In this document: in pieces, positions 27,013 to 41,400 of the stretch
Layout of the letters: each line of letters opens with the position of its first letter
Numbering within the stretch: position 1 is the first letter of the stretch
Assembly (NCBI RefSeq): GCF_018446385.1
Contig: NC_056000.1
Coordinates: forward strand, 74,906,688 to 74,970,687
Source: Zingiber officinale
Taxonomy: Eukaryota > Streptophyta > Magnoliopsida > Zingiberales > Zingiberaceae
Length of the DNA stretch: 64,000 bases
Direction of reading: 5' to 3'
Made by a program: the position numbers and the translations under genes
Notes under the pieces: generated by a model
Database searches by the model: none
What the model saw: only the letters and a program-made list of their open reading frames with translations
Told to the model about the DNA's origin: nothing

Positions 27013-27330
27013 TCATCGGAACTGGTCCTCTTTAGCAAGAAATATGTTTGTATCAAGCAACTCTTTTAGCATGACTTGCATTCATGCTTAAGGATGGCGG
27101 CATAGTGGCTAGCGTGTTGATATTCTGAAGCCCCTTGAGATGCTCCTTAAATATTTTTCTCATATGCAACTATTTTATAGATTGCTAAATCAAAATTGTC
27201 ATGCTTTTGCTTAAGGTCTATCTTGCCTATGCAAGTTTTAGTGATAGAAGATAATTAAATATTGACTCTCTTTTGTTTGGTGTCTTAACTATGATTATTT
27301 TGTAATTAGTAATGCTGGAAATAAATAATT
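27013..27330 (+). other. Probable 3' UTR of the E2 gene
   Basis: Follows the TGA stop. An AATAAA-type signal occurs near 27313 in GGAAATAAATAATT. The exact poly(A) site is not determinable. Confidence 0.4.
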
Positions 27331-29411
27331 ACAAGTTAAAAATAAAATAAATTTTCAATGTATATTCAACCGCACCAAACCTACAAAAGCAAATAACGCA
27401 AATGTTATTTTATTCCTACTTTAACTATTACAACTGCAAATATTTCATAAGACCTCTAACGAGGATGTTGATTTTTTTTTTTATTTGTATTAAACGCTAA
27501 ATATTTGGAGACTACCAGAAAAGATTTTTAAAAAAAATCTTGAGGAAATAAAAGATTTTTTTAAAAAAAGTTCATAAAATTATTAGTTGATAATTTTATG
27601 CGTTGCGTACAGAATATAAAATTATTGCCCTAGGTGGTACTTATTGCTCCAATAGTTTTGGAATTAATTTTCAATATCTCATTGGGCACTGCAGTAGGAT
27701 ATATGTCTTATCTGATTTATCCCTTTTCATGATGGTAAAAAGATAATTATGTTCGGTCCTGTATCTCCGTTAATCCATTTCAAAATTAATATAAAGTAAA
27801 TTACGAATGATTATTAGTATTTGAAATAATGACTGACATATAAAAGTAAATTATAAATGATTATTAGTATTTGAAATAATGACTGACATATAAGAGAGAC
27901 ATTTATCTCGATTATGCTGAGATTTGAACTTCATATTTTATGGTTGTAATACCTCATGCGCTAATTATTAGATCGTCCTCAGGAGATATTTATCCTACGT
28001 AACTTATGATAACAACACCTCATACGCTAGCTACTAGACCTTCACTTTTCTTCCAATAGAATAAAACATTATTTCAAATAATGAAAAGAATCAATTCGGT
28101 TTAGTTTCTCAATTGACAAAAAAAAACAGAAATATCATATGGTTTTAATGTGATAAAGATTATAGCTTTCTTTTATCTCATAATGACCATTCGCACGGCA
28201 CAACGGTTATTACATAAATCTAATATTACTTTTCCCATTTTTTTCCCTCCAAATCTAGCATAACTTTTATTTTTACACAATTTACCATATCATTTAGATT
28301 TCATACTGATACAAAGTTAGGGAGGTAAGATTTGGTGACTCCAATTGATTCATAGTTGATTTACTTTAAGAGAACTAAGTTTAAAACAAGGTTGCATAAA
28401 TTTGCACCACTTCATAAGTCAATTGTCTTCATTTACTGGATCATTTAAATGCAATAAGTTATAATCAATCGAAACAGTTTAAAGATTAAATTAATTAAAT
28501 CACTAAGTTATAGGAATTTTGTCTAAATTGCTTAAATTTTTTGATATGATATAGAAACAATTTATCCAACGTATTATATTTTCAATATTTCAGTTACTAT
28601 AGAAGAATACTTTAAACTTCCAACATTTACTAAAATATAAACAGGTAGATAGCATTTAGTCAAAACAATGAATCTCCAACTATTATCATTTTTAAAGAAC
28701 CACTGTATGTAACAACTAAAACGAACTACATTGAATCAACTCATAGTGTTGTTGAAAAATAAGTTAATGAAGCATTTGACAAGGATATGAGTTTATTTTG
28801 GTATTCCTTGCACGAACAACTAAAACAAACTACCTTCTAGGCATTCATCATTTCAGTTGTTATAGAAACGTCTGAAATAAGTTAATGAAACATTTATGAA
28901 GGGCATGAATTTAGTTTCACATTCTCCTCTCCCTCTCACCCAAAACCATTGCTTCAGTGCTTTAGTTGCTCTTCTTTGTACTTGGTTATCTCTCCCTGGT
29001 CGGATCAAAATAAAGATGCAGTGGGCATATTGACTTTCAACTAATGCAAAAGAGGGGATATGTTAATGCATTCAAGCATCAATGAACTGGTATTTGGAAA
29101 ATCTCTGAACTGAAATGCCATAAATCCTGTTTCAAAGTTCAATTGGAGGATCTAATTAGTTCCTACTCAAGCATGAAGGGAATGACAATGGTAAAGAATA
29201 TATTCAAGAGTAAAAGAAACTAGCATCTTCTTTCCTGCACCTTCAAATCTTTTGCTGGACTATATTCCATTTCTTGGGACTTCTGAGTTAAGCTAGAAAG
29301 GAATATGAATAAATTTCAGGGTTTGGTACTTCAAACTAGTCAGACGTACTTGGTTATCTCTGTCCATGTCTTCCCATGGAACCACAGCAGCATTTGTTTT
29401 ATGTGTGATCA
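27331..29411. other. Region between the two convergent genes
   Basis: A/T-rich, no gene seen. It contains a two-copy 50-bp tandem repeat (27791-27890) and includes the 3' UTR of the PNPase gene on the minus strand just below 29412. Confidence 0.5.
27791..27890. repeat. 50-bp tandem duplication
   Basis: Two copies containing AAAGTAAATTA and ATTAGTATTTGAAATAATG, period 50, differing at a few bases. Confidence 0.85.
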
Positions 29412-32400
29412 TCAGCTAGTCTTTGTCGACATACCATCTTTAACAGGGCTAACTGATTTACTCAGCTTTTCCTGGGATCTGTCATTCATACTTTCTTGAG
29501 CTGAGGTAACTACCTTAAGTGGAACTTTGATCATTTTCTTAGGATTCTCAAATTTTTCTGCAGTCCTTCCAGCTTTATCTTTTCTCAAAGGCTTCTTCAC
29601 TGTAATTGTAGTAGGACTATCTACAGGAGGAATGTTCTCTTTCATGGAGTTATTTGTTTGTTTACCACTGGTGTCCAGATCTTCATCAGGAAGAAGGGCT
29701 CGACGGCTTAATCGAAGATGACCCTTTTGGTTAATCTAGAATCCAAATATTGTCATCATAATGTCAATTCACAAAGGTTAAGTCCAGATAAAATTAAGAG
29801 AATAAAAGCACCCGCCAGTTCACAATCTTTAATTGGTAGGAAATGAAAGTAATATGAGTGCACAATATTTAAAAAGGCCAATGCAGCACCAACTTGTATA
29901 TATGAAGTATGATTAGTTATGCTTAATTAACAAAATTGAAGATATATCCAGATTGACTGCCTCATACCTTCTTTTATATGAAACTTGTGTATTGTCTACA
30001 CTTTTCGCATAAAGACAATATAAACATCAAGAGCACTAGGGAGATTGATAAACAACTCGTATAACAAACAAGCAAAATTCCTTGCCCTAGACGGCAGTAG
30101 ACAATTTAATCCCTTTTAAAGTAATATATGATATATAGAGAGAGAGTTTTGTTACCCTACACACCCATCCGAGCACCTTGTGAGCACCTAGTGTTAATTT
30201 TATTTTATTTTCACTTCCGTTAGCCTAAATACTATATTCTAAAAAAAATTAACACTAGATGCTCATAGATGAGTGTGTAGGGTAACGAGCCCTAAACCCT
30301 AAATACTATACCCTAAACTCTAAGCCCTAAAAAAAATTAATACTAGGTGCTCACGGGGTACTCACAGATGGGTGTGTTGGGTAACATTCTCCTACAAATC
30401 AACCCAGCAAACAAAGTAGAAGAAATTAAATATCTGATTAAAGTATAACTACAATAGTTATTAGACAATGCAACATTGTTCAGAATCATCTCTCAAACTG
30501 AAGCTTAAAAGTTTACACTATACCTACATGAAGCTGATAATTTTGATCAAACCACTAAACTAAGTGACAGCATAATAGCTTTTATTCAAGTTCCTCATTT
30601 GTTACCAAGAATTCTGATCCATGTTATACGAGGATGGATCTGGTATATCAGGTATATTACCTAGTTTACAAATCATATATTTGTGCATGTGTAGGGAAAA
30701 CAGAATTTTATAAACAGCAAAGATGTTAAGTATCAGAAGGTTATTGGTCTGTACATTTAAAATTGTTAATATTGAGGTTAATGGAGTGTAACTTTCTTCT
30801 TAATGCAGTTTAAATTGTATTACAAAAGGATTAACTGAAACAGACTAAGAATAAACTAAAAATCTTAGCGTAAGGCTAAGCTAAGAGGGAAGCACAGGAA
30901 ATGCATCTAGTAAATGTGGATAGTCAACCAACCTCAATAAGTTTCACATCGATGCGGTCTCCCACTTTTACAACCTGAAATGAGGTACAAAACAAATGAG
31001 ATTGATCAATTCACTGGACATGATGCGTGCAAGTATGATAAACAAGAAGAAATATTGTTCTTACATCTTCAGCATTGGCCAACCAAGTAGAACTAAGTTC
31101 ACTGATATGACATAGGCCCTATAGTAAATGAAGAAGGCAGCATATATTAAATAATAGAATGGCGAGCAGTTTAGAGCAGAAGTAACAACACAAAGGTAGC
31201 CATCCACATCTTCACAAAGAATCATAATAGACAACATAGATGTAAAGAACTTCTCATTGTAGCATTTAAGAGACTACAATACATTTACTAACCATATGTT
31301 GGGGCTAATAAGAGTATCCATTAAAATATTTTTGGTATCAATAGTAAGAAAAATTATCATGAAAAAACCATTATATTGATTCTATCGGTAAGCATTGAAC
31401 AATGCATCAAATCAAGGCCAACAACCTCTCTTCCTGGTGCAATTTCTACAAAGGCTCCATAAGGTGCTATCGATTTGATTTCACAATTCCTGTGTTCAAT
31501 TAGAAGAAAATGTGTCAGTTTCTGAAAAAAAATATATATTGGAATGATATCATGAGACAAAACAACAATTCCCTTCATCCACTAATTGCAGCCATAATTG
31601 AAATACCTAACTCGATACAATTAATATCTTCAATCTTTGAAATGCAAAATTCATATCAAGAAATTTTATTAGCACAGAAAACTTCCTAGGTAATCTTCAT
31701 GTTAGATACCTGTCTAAACGGACCTATACGTAATCACAGGGTTGTAAAGTTATAAATACTTAGGGCAAGAAAACCATAATAATATTCTCACTCACTCCAA
31801 CGTGGTAGGTATCAGAGTCATTTCTTCTTTCGTCTCATGCAGCCTGTAATCGTTGTGGTGACCTAGGTGTATGCCTACTAATGTGATGTTGCTTACAGCA
31901 CTTCTAACAACTGCCCACATCCTCATGCAAATGACAAAACCCTCATGTTGGTACTTGTTACATGGCACTGCTCACTTGCACCCTCTCAAGAGAATATATT
32001 GCACAAGTTGGATTCTCTATAGTGCCACCTTAGTCACTTGAAGTAATCGTGCAATGCCAATCCACCCAAGTGCTGACTCAACTGCCCACTCCACTGTGAT
32101 CCAACCATGTGTTGCCCCTTTGTGTGCTATCCAACATCGTGCTATGCCTCCTCTTGCATATCCTGCATGACAAAAAGAGCTCTTTTGGCAACAAAGAGCA
32201 AAACCTTGGGTTCTATCCTTGTAAGGAAGAAGTGAGCAAAACCTCTTGTTCTCCTTGTTGGAAACTAGGATTCATTGAGAGCTTCTCCCTTGATTTTGGG
32301 TAAGTAAACCCAACAAGAGGTAGGTAAGCTTCCTCCCCTTGTTCTTTGCTTTTGTTCTAACTCATTCTTTACATCATTCTCTTTTCTTAGATGAGTCCAG

Positions 32401-35400
32401 TTTGAGACAATCTTTTTGTGCTTGTACTGTGTCATGCAGACACAAGTATAGGAGGGGTATAATTAACATAGTCCTAAATTCTAATTGGTCTTGGTAAACA
32501 ATGAATGACCACACAACCCAATAACGATCCTTATGAAAAACGATGGTTTAAAGCACCCATATCTATCTTCCAAGTACTCTACCAGTAAGATCTTACCTGT
32601 AAATATCACCAACAGTTGGAACCATTGTCAAATTGGCTATGATAGCTTTTGATTTCTCTAAGCTGGACAGGTCCTTTGCAGTAATTTTAATCTGAGAGAT
32701 GAAGTTATTCCATGTGAATGTCAGATGTGGAATGAGTACCTAAAAACAGTTCAAACAATGCTTACTAGGCCATTTTCTTCTGTATCAATAGAATCTACAC
32801 CAGTATCCTCAATGATGCTTTTAACCTTTTTTCCACCAGTGCCAATGATTATATTGAGTTTGTCAGGTTTAACCTGAAACGAAGTTGATGAGCCTTTGGC
32901 ATAGAAGGCACTGCAACAGTATAAAATAAAAAATATTATTAAAGAGAACAAGGAAACTCAATTGATTACCTTCATAATATGAATAATTGGAGCATATTTC
33001 GAAAGCTTCCTTGATGGTTGGGGGGAGCTCTTCATCATTTCATCTGAAAATAAAATCTTGATTTACTGGTTTCTTTTGATACGATATACAAAAAAATTAT
33101 GTGAGAATGAAAAGGCAAGTCCTACTGCACTTGCATCTCTAGTTATTGGAATCCACCTTGGTTGTTTATGGCATTGAACAACTGGATAAGAGTTCCCTAG
33201 GTCAAGTTCGACCGCTTACAATTTAACATATTATGGGTAAAATTTTATTTCATACCCCATCGCCAGCACCACTTTTTCCTTGATTTGTATAAATATTCAT
33301 TTCTTTCCTTGATTTCTTTATCATTTTGACCTCCATGTTTCACGCATCTATAGTTATTAAATCTCTAAAACCTTTACCTAACTTTGGCAGTCCGGCAATA
33401 TCCTTCACCACTTCTTGTTCTCAGGTTGCATGACAGTTATCCATTGAATGTCCATTGAACTTAATTCTTGCAACCTTTTACCTCAATTTTCATTACTTAA
33501 ATTTTTCAAGTGAATTGATACAACTTCACCCTAACAGCAACTCTCTATATGCTACGCCAAGATTTGATTATCATATTCGTTATTTTATTATCAATCTTTT
33601 CATTCCAGATTTCTTCTTTATTCATTCCACCTTTGACATTATTTTTAAAATATCATCATCTTGTAAAACATTTTGTTTGGTTTTCACATTTCGCAAGACT
33701 ATGGAGGCATAACATGCATCTAGCATACACAAAACAGTTGAAACTAACACATTACTGTTGACATTTCCAATGACCTATATCCATATTGTTTATAGGTGTT
33801 GATTAGTTAAGCATACCCAAAGTATGACTTTACATTTTCTGCACATAATTTTTTCTACTTTTCTAGAAAGGAGAAAAACTGATGGGACTATAATTACTGT
33901 TAGTCTTAAAAGTAATTGAATCTGAAATCATATTACTTGCTCTGTTTCTTCCCCAAATTCAAAGCCTCAATGTGTAATATTTTCCTATGCTGTCCCAGAA
34001 TGCCTGCTTGAGTGTAGGTTTATAGTCATAAGTATATTATGAATAATATCACTAAGATTTTTCAAAATTCATATTGATTTAATGACCCGGTCTTAATTAA
34101 GGGGCATAAAGTACACTAATTTTCCGATTATCTTGACTTTTACAACTTTATTCTTAATATTTATTTATGATCATACCTACTCATTTTTATGTTAGGTATA
34201 CCAAATTCTAAACATATATTGCCTATTTTCTAGTCTCTTCTCTGACCTATTTAATATTTCCCTGAAGTATATTAGGTTTATTTGTTTCGTAATCATGCAT
34301 TGACTTGCACTGGCCAACAAAGGAGAATCCTAGGTGTATGCACTGTGTCGCATGTGACTGATGACATAGCCCTAAAACAAATCCGATTAACACCAATGCT
34401 CACAAACTCTAGATACACTTTATGTTGGTAGTCTAGCTGTCAGTGTGTAACATAATTCTTAACTTTTTTCAATCTCAACTTAGAACTGGATAGACAGTTT
34501 TCTATTGCATTGTAACATCTAGTAAATAAACATATTGGATATGGTTGATTTTGGATAAATATTCTAGAATGGTCCATAATCAGGCTAGTAATAATGTGGT
34601 AGCCTCTGAGAAAGCTAGTTGAGCTCACTTAAAATGCTTTTGTTCCCCCTATGTACTACCAATAACTTGAGGAAAATTACAATGTGTTCTTGAATAGAGT
34701 AGAAACTAGTGGAAGCCTTGAGACTACAAGGCATAGATATAGTCTGCCTTAGTCAATAGTAATATGGGCATTTGGAGATGTAGTGAATCATTTGTAACAA
34801 AATTTATGCAATAAAGTTACCATAATATAGCATGGCACTCTGCAGACAATGTAGCTCACCTAGAACATGTTTACGCCCATTTCTTGCTTGAATAAGTGCT
34901 TTCTGCATTACTGGCAAAGTGATCCCTTCAACCTATAAAAGAGCAGGAAGTCAATGAAAACCTAAACACCCTCCACATGCATATTGAGTTCATACAGATG
35001 ACTTGATGCAAACATAATAGGTGTGTATGACATGAAAAAAAAAACTTATATGGTTCTCAGAGCAATCGACAACCTTGATGTCCATCTGAAATGCAGTAAT
35101 ACCATTCTCATCACCAGCAACCTGCAAAGTTAAATAACTAAGAATGAAGTTGTCATGGAGATATATTAGTACTGAATATAAAAAAGCATACAAATTCAAA
35201 AGCGAATAATATTATTTAAAGAAGAAAATAGCAACCAGGTACCTTAAAATCCATATCTCCAGAAGCATCCTCAGATCCAGTAATATCAGAGAGGATAAGT
35301 GGGGTCCCATCTCCTCCAAATTCTTTAGTATCCATGACCATACCCATTGCAATACCAGCAACAGAAGACTTAATAGGAACTCCTGCATCTAAAAGTGCTA

Positions 35401-38400
35401 AGCAACCACCGCAGACCGATGCCATACTGGAATTGATAGAGAAAAAAAAAAGTAAAAAAACAGGACTTTGCTACAGTTATCACTTCAAATATAAACATAA
35501 ATACACAGACACACACTTGTAAGCTACTTGTCAAAGAGTTTACTGCTTGCAAGAAGAGAGAGAGATTTAAGCACATCATACAGGAAATGAATTTGCTAAT
35601 GAAAGATTACCTTGATGACCCATTACTTTCAGTTATGGTACTCTCAACTCGAATAGTGTAAGGAAAATCCTCTTCAGAAGGCAAAACAGGTTCAATTGCC
35701 CTTTCAGCAAGCATTCCATGACCAACCTCCCTCCTACTGGGAGCTCCTAAGCGCCCAACTTCACCAACACATGATGGTGGAAATGAGTACTGAAACAAAG
35801 TTTCGCAGATATAATACAACATTGCAAGGGATCAGATCTGACATATTGAATCTTGTTAGCCTCAACTTGCAAATCCTAATTGACGGTTAGATTCAATCAA
35901 ACATGGAGAAAGAGAACAAACATAAACTCCTGTTTTAGATAAATGCACTTAGATATACTACTGTTTTCGTGATCAACTAGATTAAGCGCCCTTCAAGATC
36001 TGATTCAAGTTTCTCAGTGAGACACCTGGTACAACTGAACCTAGGATTATAACAAGGAAATCTCAATTGTTAGATTAGGATTCTTAACTGGATTCGTGCA
36101 ACACTGGCAAGAAAGCAACATTATGGAAGTTTTATCAAGCTATTGTTTTGACCAACGTTAAATGTCCTAAACTGGTTTCTTCCGGCGTCTTATTTTTTTG
36201 ATATGAGAAATTGTACCCTGAATGGGGCCAATGGAATAGCATCTTGTTATTTGTCCATGTATCACAGACCATTGTGTTTGTTTTCATACTCTGCCATCCA
36301 AGATACGAAAACTATGTGGAGCATTTTGAAAAAGCAAATAAAATTTTGGCGGTGAAATGAAATTTCCTTATAAATTATTAAATTACAGGACAAATTGCAT
36401 ATTAGTAAAGTCATCATATACAAGTCTATATTAACTTATAAAGAAACAAGCTAATGAAAAAAGTTATCTATTTAACATGAATGTGACAACTCAAGAAAAA
36501 AAGTTGCACAGTTATTAAAATTGGAAGTTCATAGTTCAGATTATCCTTGTTAAAAGCTTTGAAGTTGAGTCACTGCTAATAATTACCCTAAACCTTGTCC
36601 CCGAGTCATGATGCATGCCTGACACATCAACAAATGGGGCATGTAACCCGGAATGGGAAACCTCAAAAAAGTGGGGGTTTTCTTAATTCTGTGGTTAACA
36701 AAATTTTCTTTCCAAAATTATCCTCCGATATTTACCCTTTGGGATTAACAATTTATTAAATGACAATCCGCCCATACTTATACCCAACCTTGCTGACTCA
36801 CGATCGCATAACCCAACTCGTGAAACCCTAGCAGAGGTATTCGAAGTCGTCCGTGAAACCCTAGCGGCATTTGAAGGCACCCCCACTCCGCGAAGAACCC
36901 TAGAAGCATTCCACTTGCAAAAGCGTCCCACCAGCAAAGGCATAGCTTTCCCGACTCGCGATCACGAAGAACCCTAGCGGCATTCTTCACAGGTATTTAT
37001 TTGATTAACAGCAAGATTGTTTAGATTTTAGGTGAGTGCATAACTCTGTCTTTGTCATCTCTTGTTTTCCTTACAGAAACGACAGATCTGTTTCTGTTTG
37101 GTTGGTCGTCGTGGAACCTAGGTTTTTCTTACTCGGCTTGTTTGTTTTAGCATTGTCCTATTGCCCTTTTGTACTTGCAGCAAAGCTATGTATACCAATG
37201 ATTGCATTTTATGTAATTTCATTGACTCGGTGATCATGTAGTTTTGATTTAGTTAAGATTTAGTTAAGTTCTGTTTAGTTCTTGCTAGTTTGCTTCATAC
37301 TCAGAAATAATGATGTATCCATTGATGTCCATGTTATTACTTTGATATTTTCCTACCAACTATCTCTTGGTTCAGGGATAATGCTAAATCTTGCAACTTG
37401 TAAGTTGAACCTAAAAGACTTAAGGAATCATTTTTAAAATGCCACCCTGGATGAAAGATTCAGGGCAGTATGACAATTTGAAAGATGGCGTTTTCTTTGC
37501 TCCTGCTTCATTTGTCTAATCTGCATTTTTGAGCCTTTTTATTCTTCTTTATCTTTATGATCAGGCTCAACTAACAATACTCAAAGATTAGTGATGCAAT
37601 TTTCTTTTATCCTTTGTACTTCCTAGTATCAGTAGTTTCTCAGATTCTCCCCATTTTTTTCTTTGTGATAGCTACCTTGATATGCTTCTTTCTGTTTACT
37701 TATGCAACTATAATTATGCATTTTATTGTCCTGCAACTATAATTATGCATTTTATTTAATAGCATTAGCTTAACATTCATCTGGGAAATTTATATTTTGA
37801 TGCTCAGTTCACAAATACTATTTAATGAAGTATCATTGGATTAGCATAGTCTTTTAAGATCAACCTCTGAACTATCATATAGCTATGTCTTTAATTAGAT
37901 TCATTGAGACGTAATTCTCTGTCTAATTTAGGCTTGTTAACTATGTTCGTTGCCCTATTTACATGATAGGCTGAACTGGCTCGGTTAGCAGTATGGCAGG
38001 AGATGAAGATGATTTCCGTACTCATTAGGCACATGAAGATGATGGAAAGCAAGTTATTTATGCTTTTATCGTTAACAATTGTTTTAGCGATCAAGAGGAG
38101 TGCAAGGTTGAGGAGGAGCATATCATATGCTTATCAGGCATTGTCTAGAAATAATATTAGGTCTATAAACTTAAATGAGATGGTTTTTCATAATGATCAA
38201 CAATATGTTGATAACCGTAGGATGGATAGGTCTTTAGGCAAACTTTGTTCTTCGCTAACAACTCATGGAAAATTGTCAATTGGTGAACTTGTAATATCTT
38301 TTCTTCACATTATTGCACATAATATGAAGAATAGGGTCCTAAAACGCCAAATAACTAGATCCGACAAGACAATTAGTAGGCAATTTCATTTAGTTTTGAA

Positions 38401-41400
38401 CTCCATTTTGCGGTTACGCAACATTTTGCTTAAGAAGCCGGAACCAATCCCAAAAAATTACACGGATGAAAGGTGGAAATGGTTTAAGGTACAAGTATAT
38501 AATTTCTATAAATTTATTTTTTAATCATTTTAATGTACACAGTAAATTAATTTGATTTTATGTTACTTCTCTGAGTGTAGGGTTGTTTCGGAGTATTAGA
38601 TAAGACTTATATTAATGTCAATGTCCGAGCAGTTGATAGACTTAGGTATTGAATAGAAAAAGGTGAAATCGCAACCAATGTGTTAGGTGTACGCACACCA
38701 AACATGCAATTTAGCAATGTTCTACCGGGTTGGGAAGGATCTGCGGCAAATGGTAGTCTTAAGGGAATTAGATCCATCCAAAATGAATTAGATATTTTAA
38801 TTAGGTTGTTGATACTTATATTTTGATATACTTTTGGACAGGTAAGCTTATCTCCTGTAAGATGTGGTGATCAGTTTTAGGAGTAGAACAAGATCAGTTT
38901 GCACGTTTTGTTGTCTCTAGCATTTACATTGAGTTTGAACATTTTCAATGCTTGTGGTTGGTGTGGTTCTTACAAAATATATATTCACTAAGATTATTTG
39001 TTGTTAATTTATGAAGCATTCAAATCTATATATTTTCAGCTATTATGTGAATCAATCAAACTATTTATGTATTGGTGTTGTTATCAGAATCGTTGATGAT
39101 GTGCAGGTCAGGTTGGTTTTCTTCTCCATTTTGCACCTCTTATCCTGTGTGATGTGCAGGAGTAATTAATAGTGCCAACAAATTATAGTTGCTCTTATTA
39201 AACACCAATCCTGTGCATGTGATAAATAAATGGTATCCTTTTTCATTAAAAGTAGTAATCTTCTATTCTCTCAACTAACATTTGTTTCTTTAAACAATAA
39301 CAGGAGCCTGTGGAAGCTGTCCTAGCTCAACAACAACCATGGAGATGGCATCAAACAAGTTCTAAAGCAAAAGTTGTGGTGAAGCAGTCAAGGATGTCAA
39401 GGATATCCAGCAAGTTGAGGAGGCCAATATTGAAACAACTGTTGGATTAGGTAGTAACTTTTGTAAGGGAAAGAAAATGATAAGCGAACAAATAATTGGC
39501 AGCTGCTGATTTTTTATTATTCATGTCTCACATCAGGCAGTAAATAACCATTTGGAAATGTTATTGAGACCTGCTATCAGAAACTACGGAGGTATCATAG
39601 AAGTGGTTTCTGTAGTGTGGGGATTGCAGCGTGAGGTACAGTGGGCCAGATTCAATAAGCAGTGGCATCAAAACAGCCATTAAGGAGAAATTTACAGATA
39701 TCATCAATGTTGTATTTGTTAACTGAATATAAATTGAACTGAAATCTCTGAAAGTGACAAATGCAAACAACAGTTATTTTTGTTGCTTCTAAGATATGAA
39801 ACTGGAATAAAAACATGTATCTATTACAATTTTGAAAGTTCTGATTCTTGTGATGGCCATAGTTCTGATTCTTGCGAGTTCCTTAGCCATCACACTTTCA
39901 TGTTCAGTTACCTTATTTTTGTCACAAAGTTTGTGGAAATTCGTTAGCAGACATATTTTGTTGACAATTTTTTGAACATTGTTATCTAGGTGTATATTGT
40001 TTATATATAATATTTTCATTAAAAGGGGGATAGAATTTTGGAAAAATTACACATTTGTCTTTTTTACACCCAGACCCGATTTTAAAGGGTCTTGGCATCT
40101 TAAATTTTCATAATAAATTACATCGAGATTCTCTATTTTTTAAAAGATTTATAAATCCTCTATATTTTTCTCCTTATTTTCTTATTATTTTAATTTATTT
40201 TTCAAATTTGGCACTAGCACTTTCTTTTTTTTAAAATTCTTCTAACTTTTCATTTCACACTAAATTGTACTATTTTCTGATAAAAGTCTTAAAAAATTTT
40301 TAATTTACCACCTACATTGTACATTTTAATTTTATTTAGAAATTTTACACCATACTCATAATTTTATTATTTCTAATTATTTCCAAAGATAATTTAATTT
40401 TACTTTTATATGTTTTCACATAAAATAATATTTTACACCTTATTAGAAATTTTTATCTAAGCATTAAAATTCATAGATATCAACCAAAATCCAACGAAAA
40501 GCAAACTCCATTTGCCCCGAGTTGAGCTCATGACCAAGGTAATACAGTAAATGTTCAACTAGGTTATATACTAAAACCTCCAAACAAACAAGTTTTTATT
40601 GCATTACATAGGATTGAACTAAACAACATTAAGTTATATTTTATTCTCTATAACCTTAGTTATGTAATTACCAGCCAAAGTTATGCATGATAACTTAAAC
40701 CAAACGCACCCTAAAGGTAAGAAGCATATAAGAAGCAACTCTCATCATATCTTATAATTGCTGTGACAATTGAATTAACATGTAATGGTCAATTAGCATG
40801 ATCATATATATATATATAATCAAAGAAATAAAAACAAAAGAAATAATATTCTGCTCAAAGATTATTTAATAGATATGAATTTCCACAGAAATAAGACACA
40901 CCTGAAGATAAAATCTCTTTAGTTCTTCTGTATCTACCAGATTATCTATTCTTTGTGCCATTTGCTTGTCTCCAAGAGTGACCACTGCAAGTGACTGAAA
41001 AACCATAACGTCAAAGGCAGATTTCATGAATCTCAAGAACATCCTTCTATCTGAAAAACATGGAGAATTGCCCCAAGATTAGGGCTCATAAAGTTGAAAA
41101 CCCAACTAGAGCCTTTTGGTTGAAAATGACCAACAAGTAACTGTCTAAAAAAATACCACGTTTTTTGTTTTTGTTTTTAACAAAAATATCTAGATGGAAC
41201 AACAGCACAAACAAAAAATCCTTTGCAAAACATATTCATGGACAAAAATTGGGATATCATTATGTGTATTTATTGTTTTTGCAATCATTTATGAACTCAA
41301 ATTTTTTAACAATATTTTTGAACTTTTTACAGTTTCAAAGTATGTTTAAAACTTCATAAGTATTTTGAACCATGATTTGAATGGTATACCAAGCCAAGTA

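Noticed and set aside
37036..37233. 65-codon hydrophobic frame near the Harbinger remnant
   Set aside because: Short, no family resemblance, and within transposon/intron DNA.
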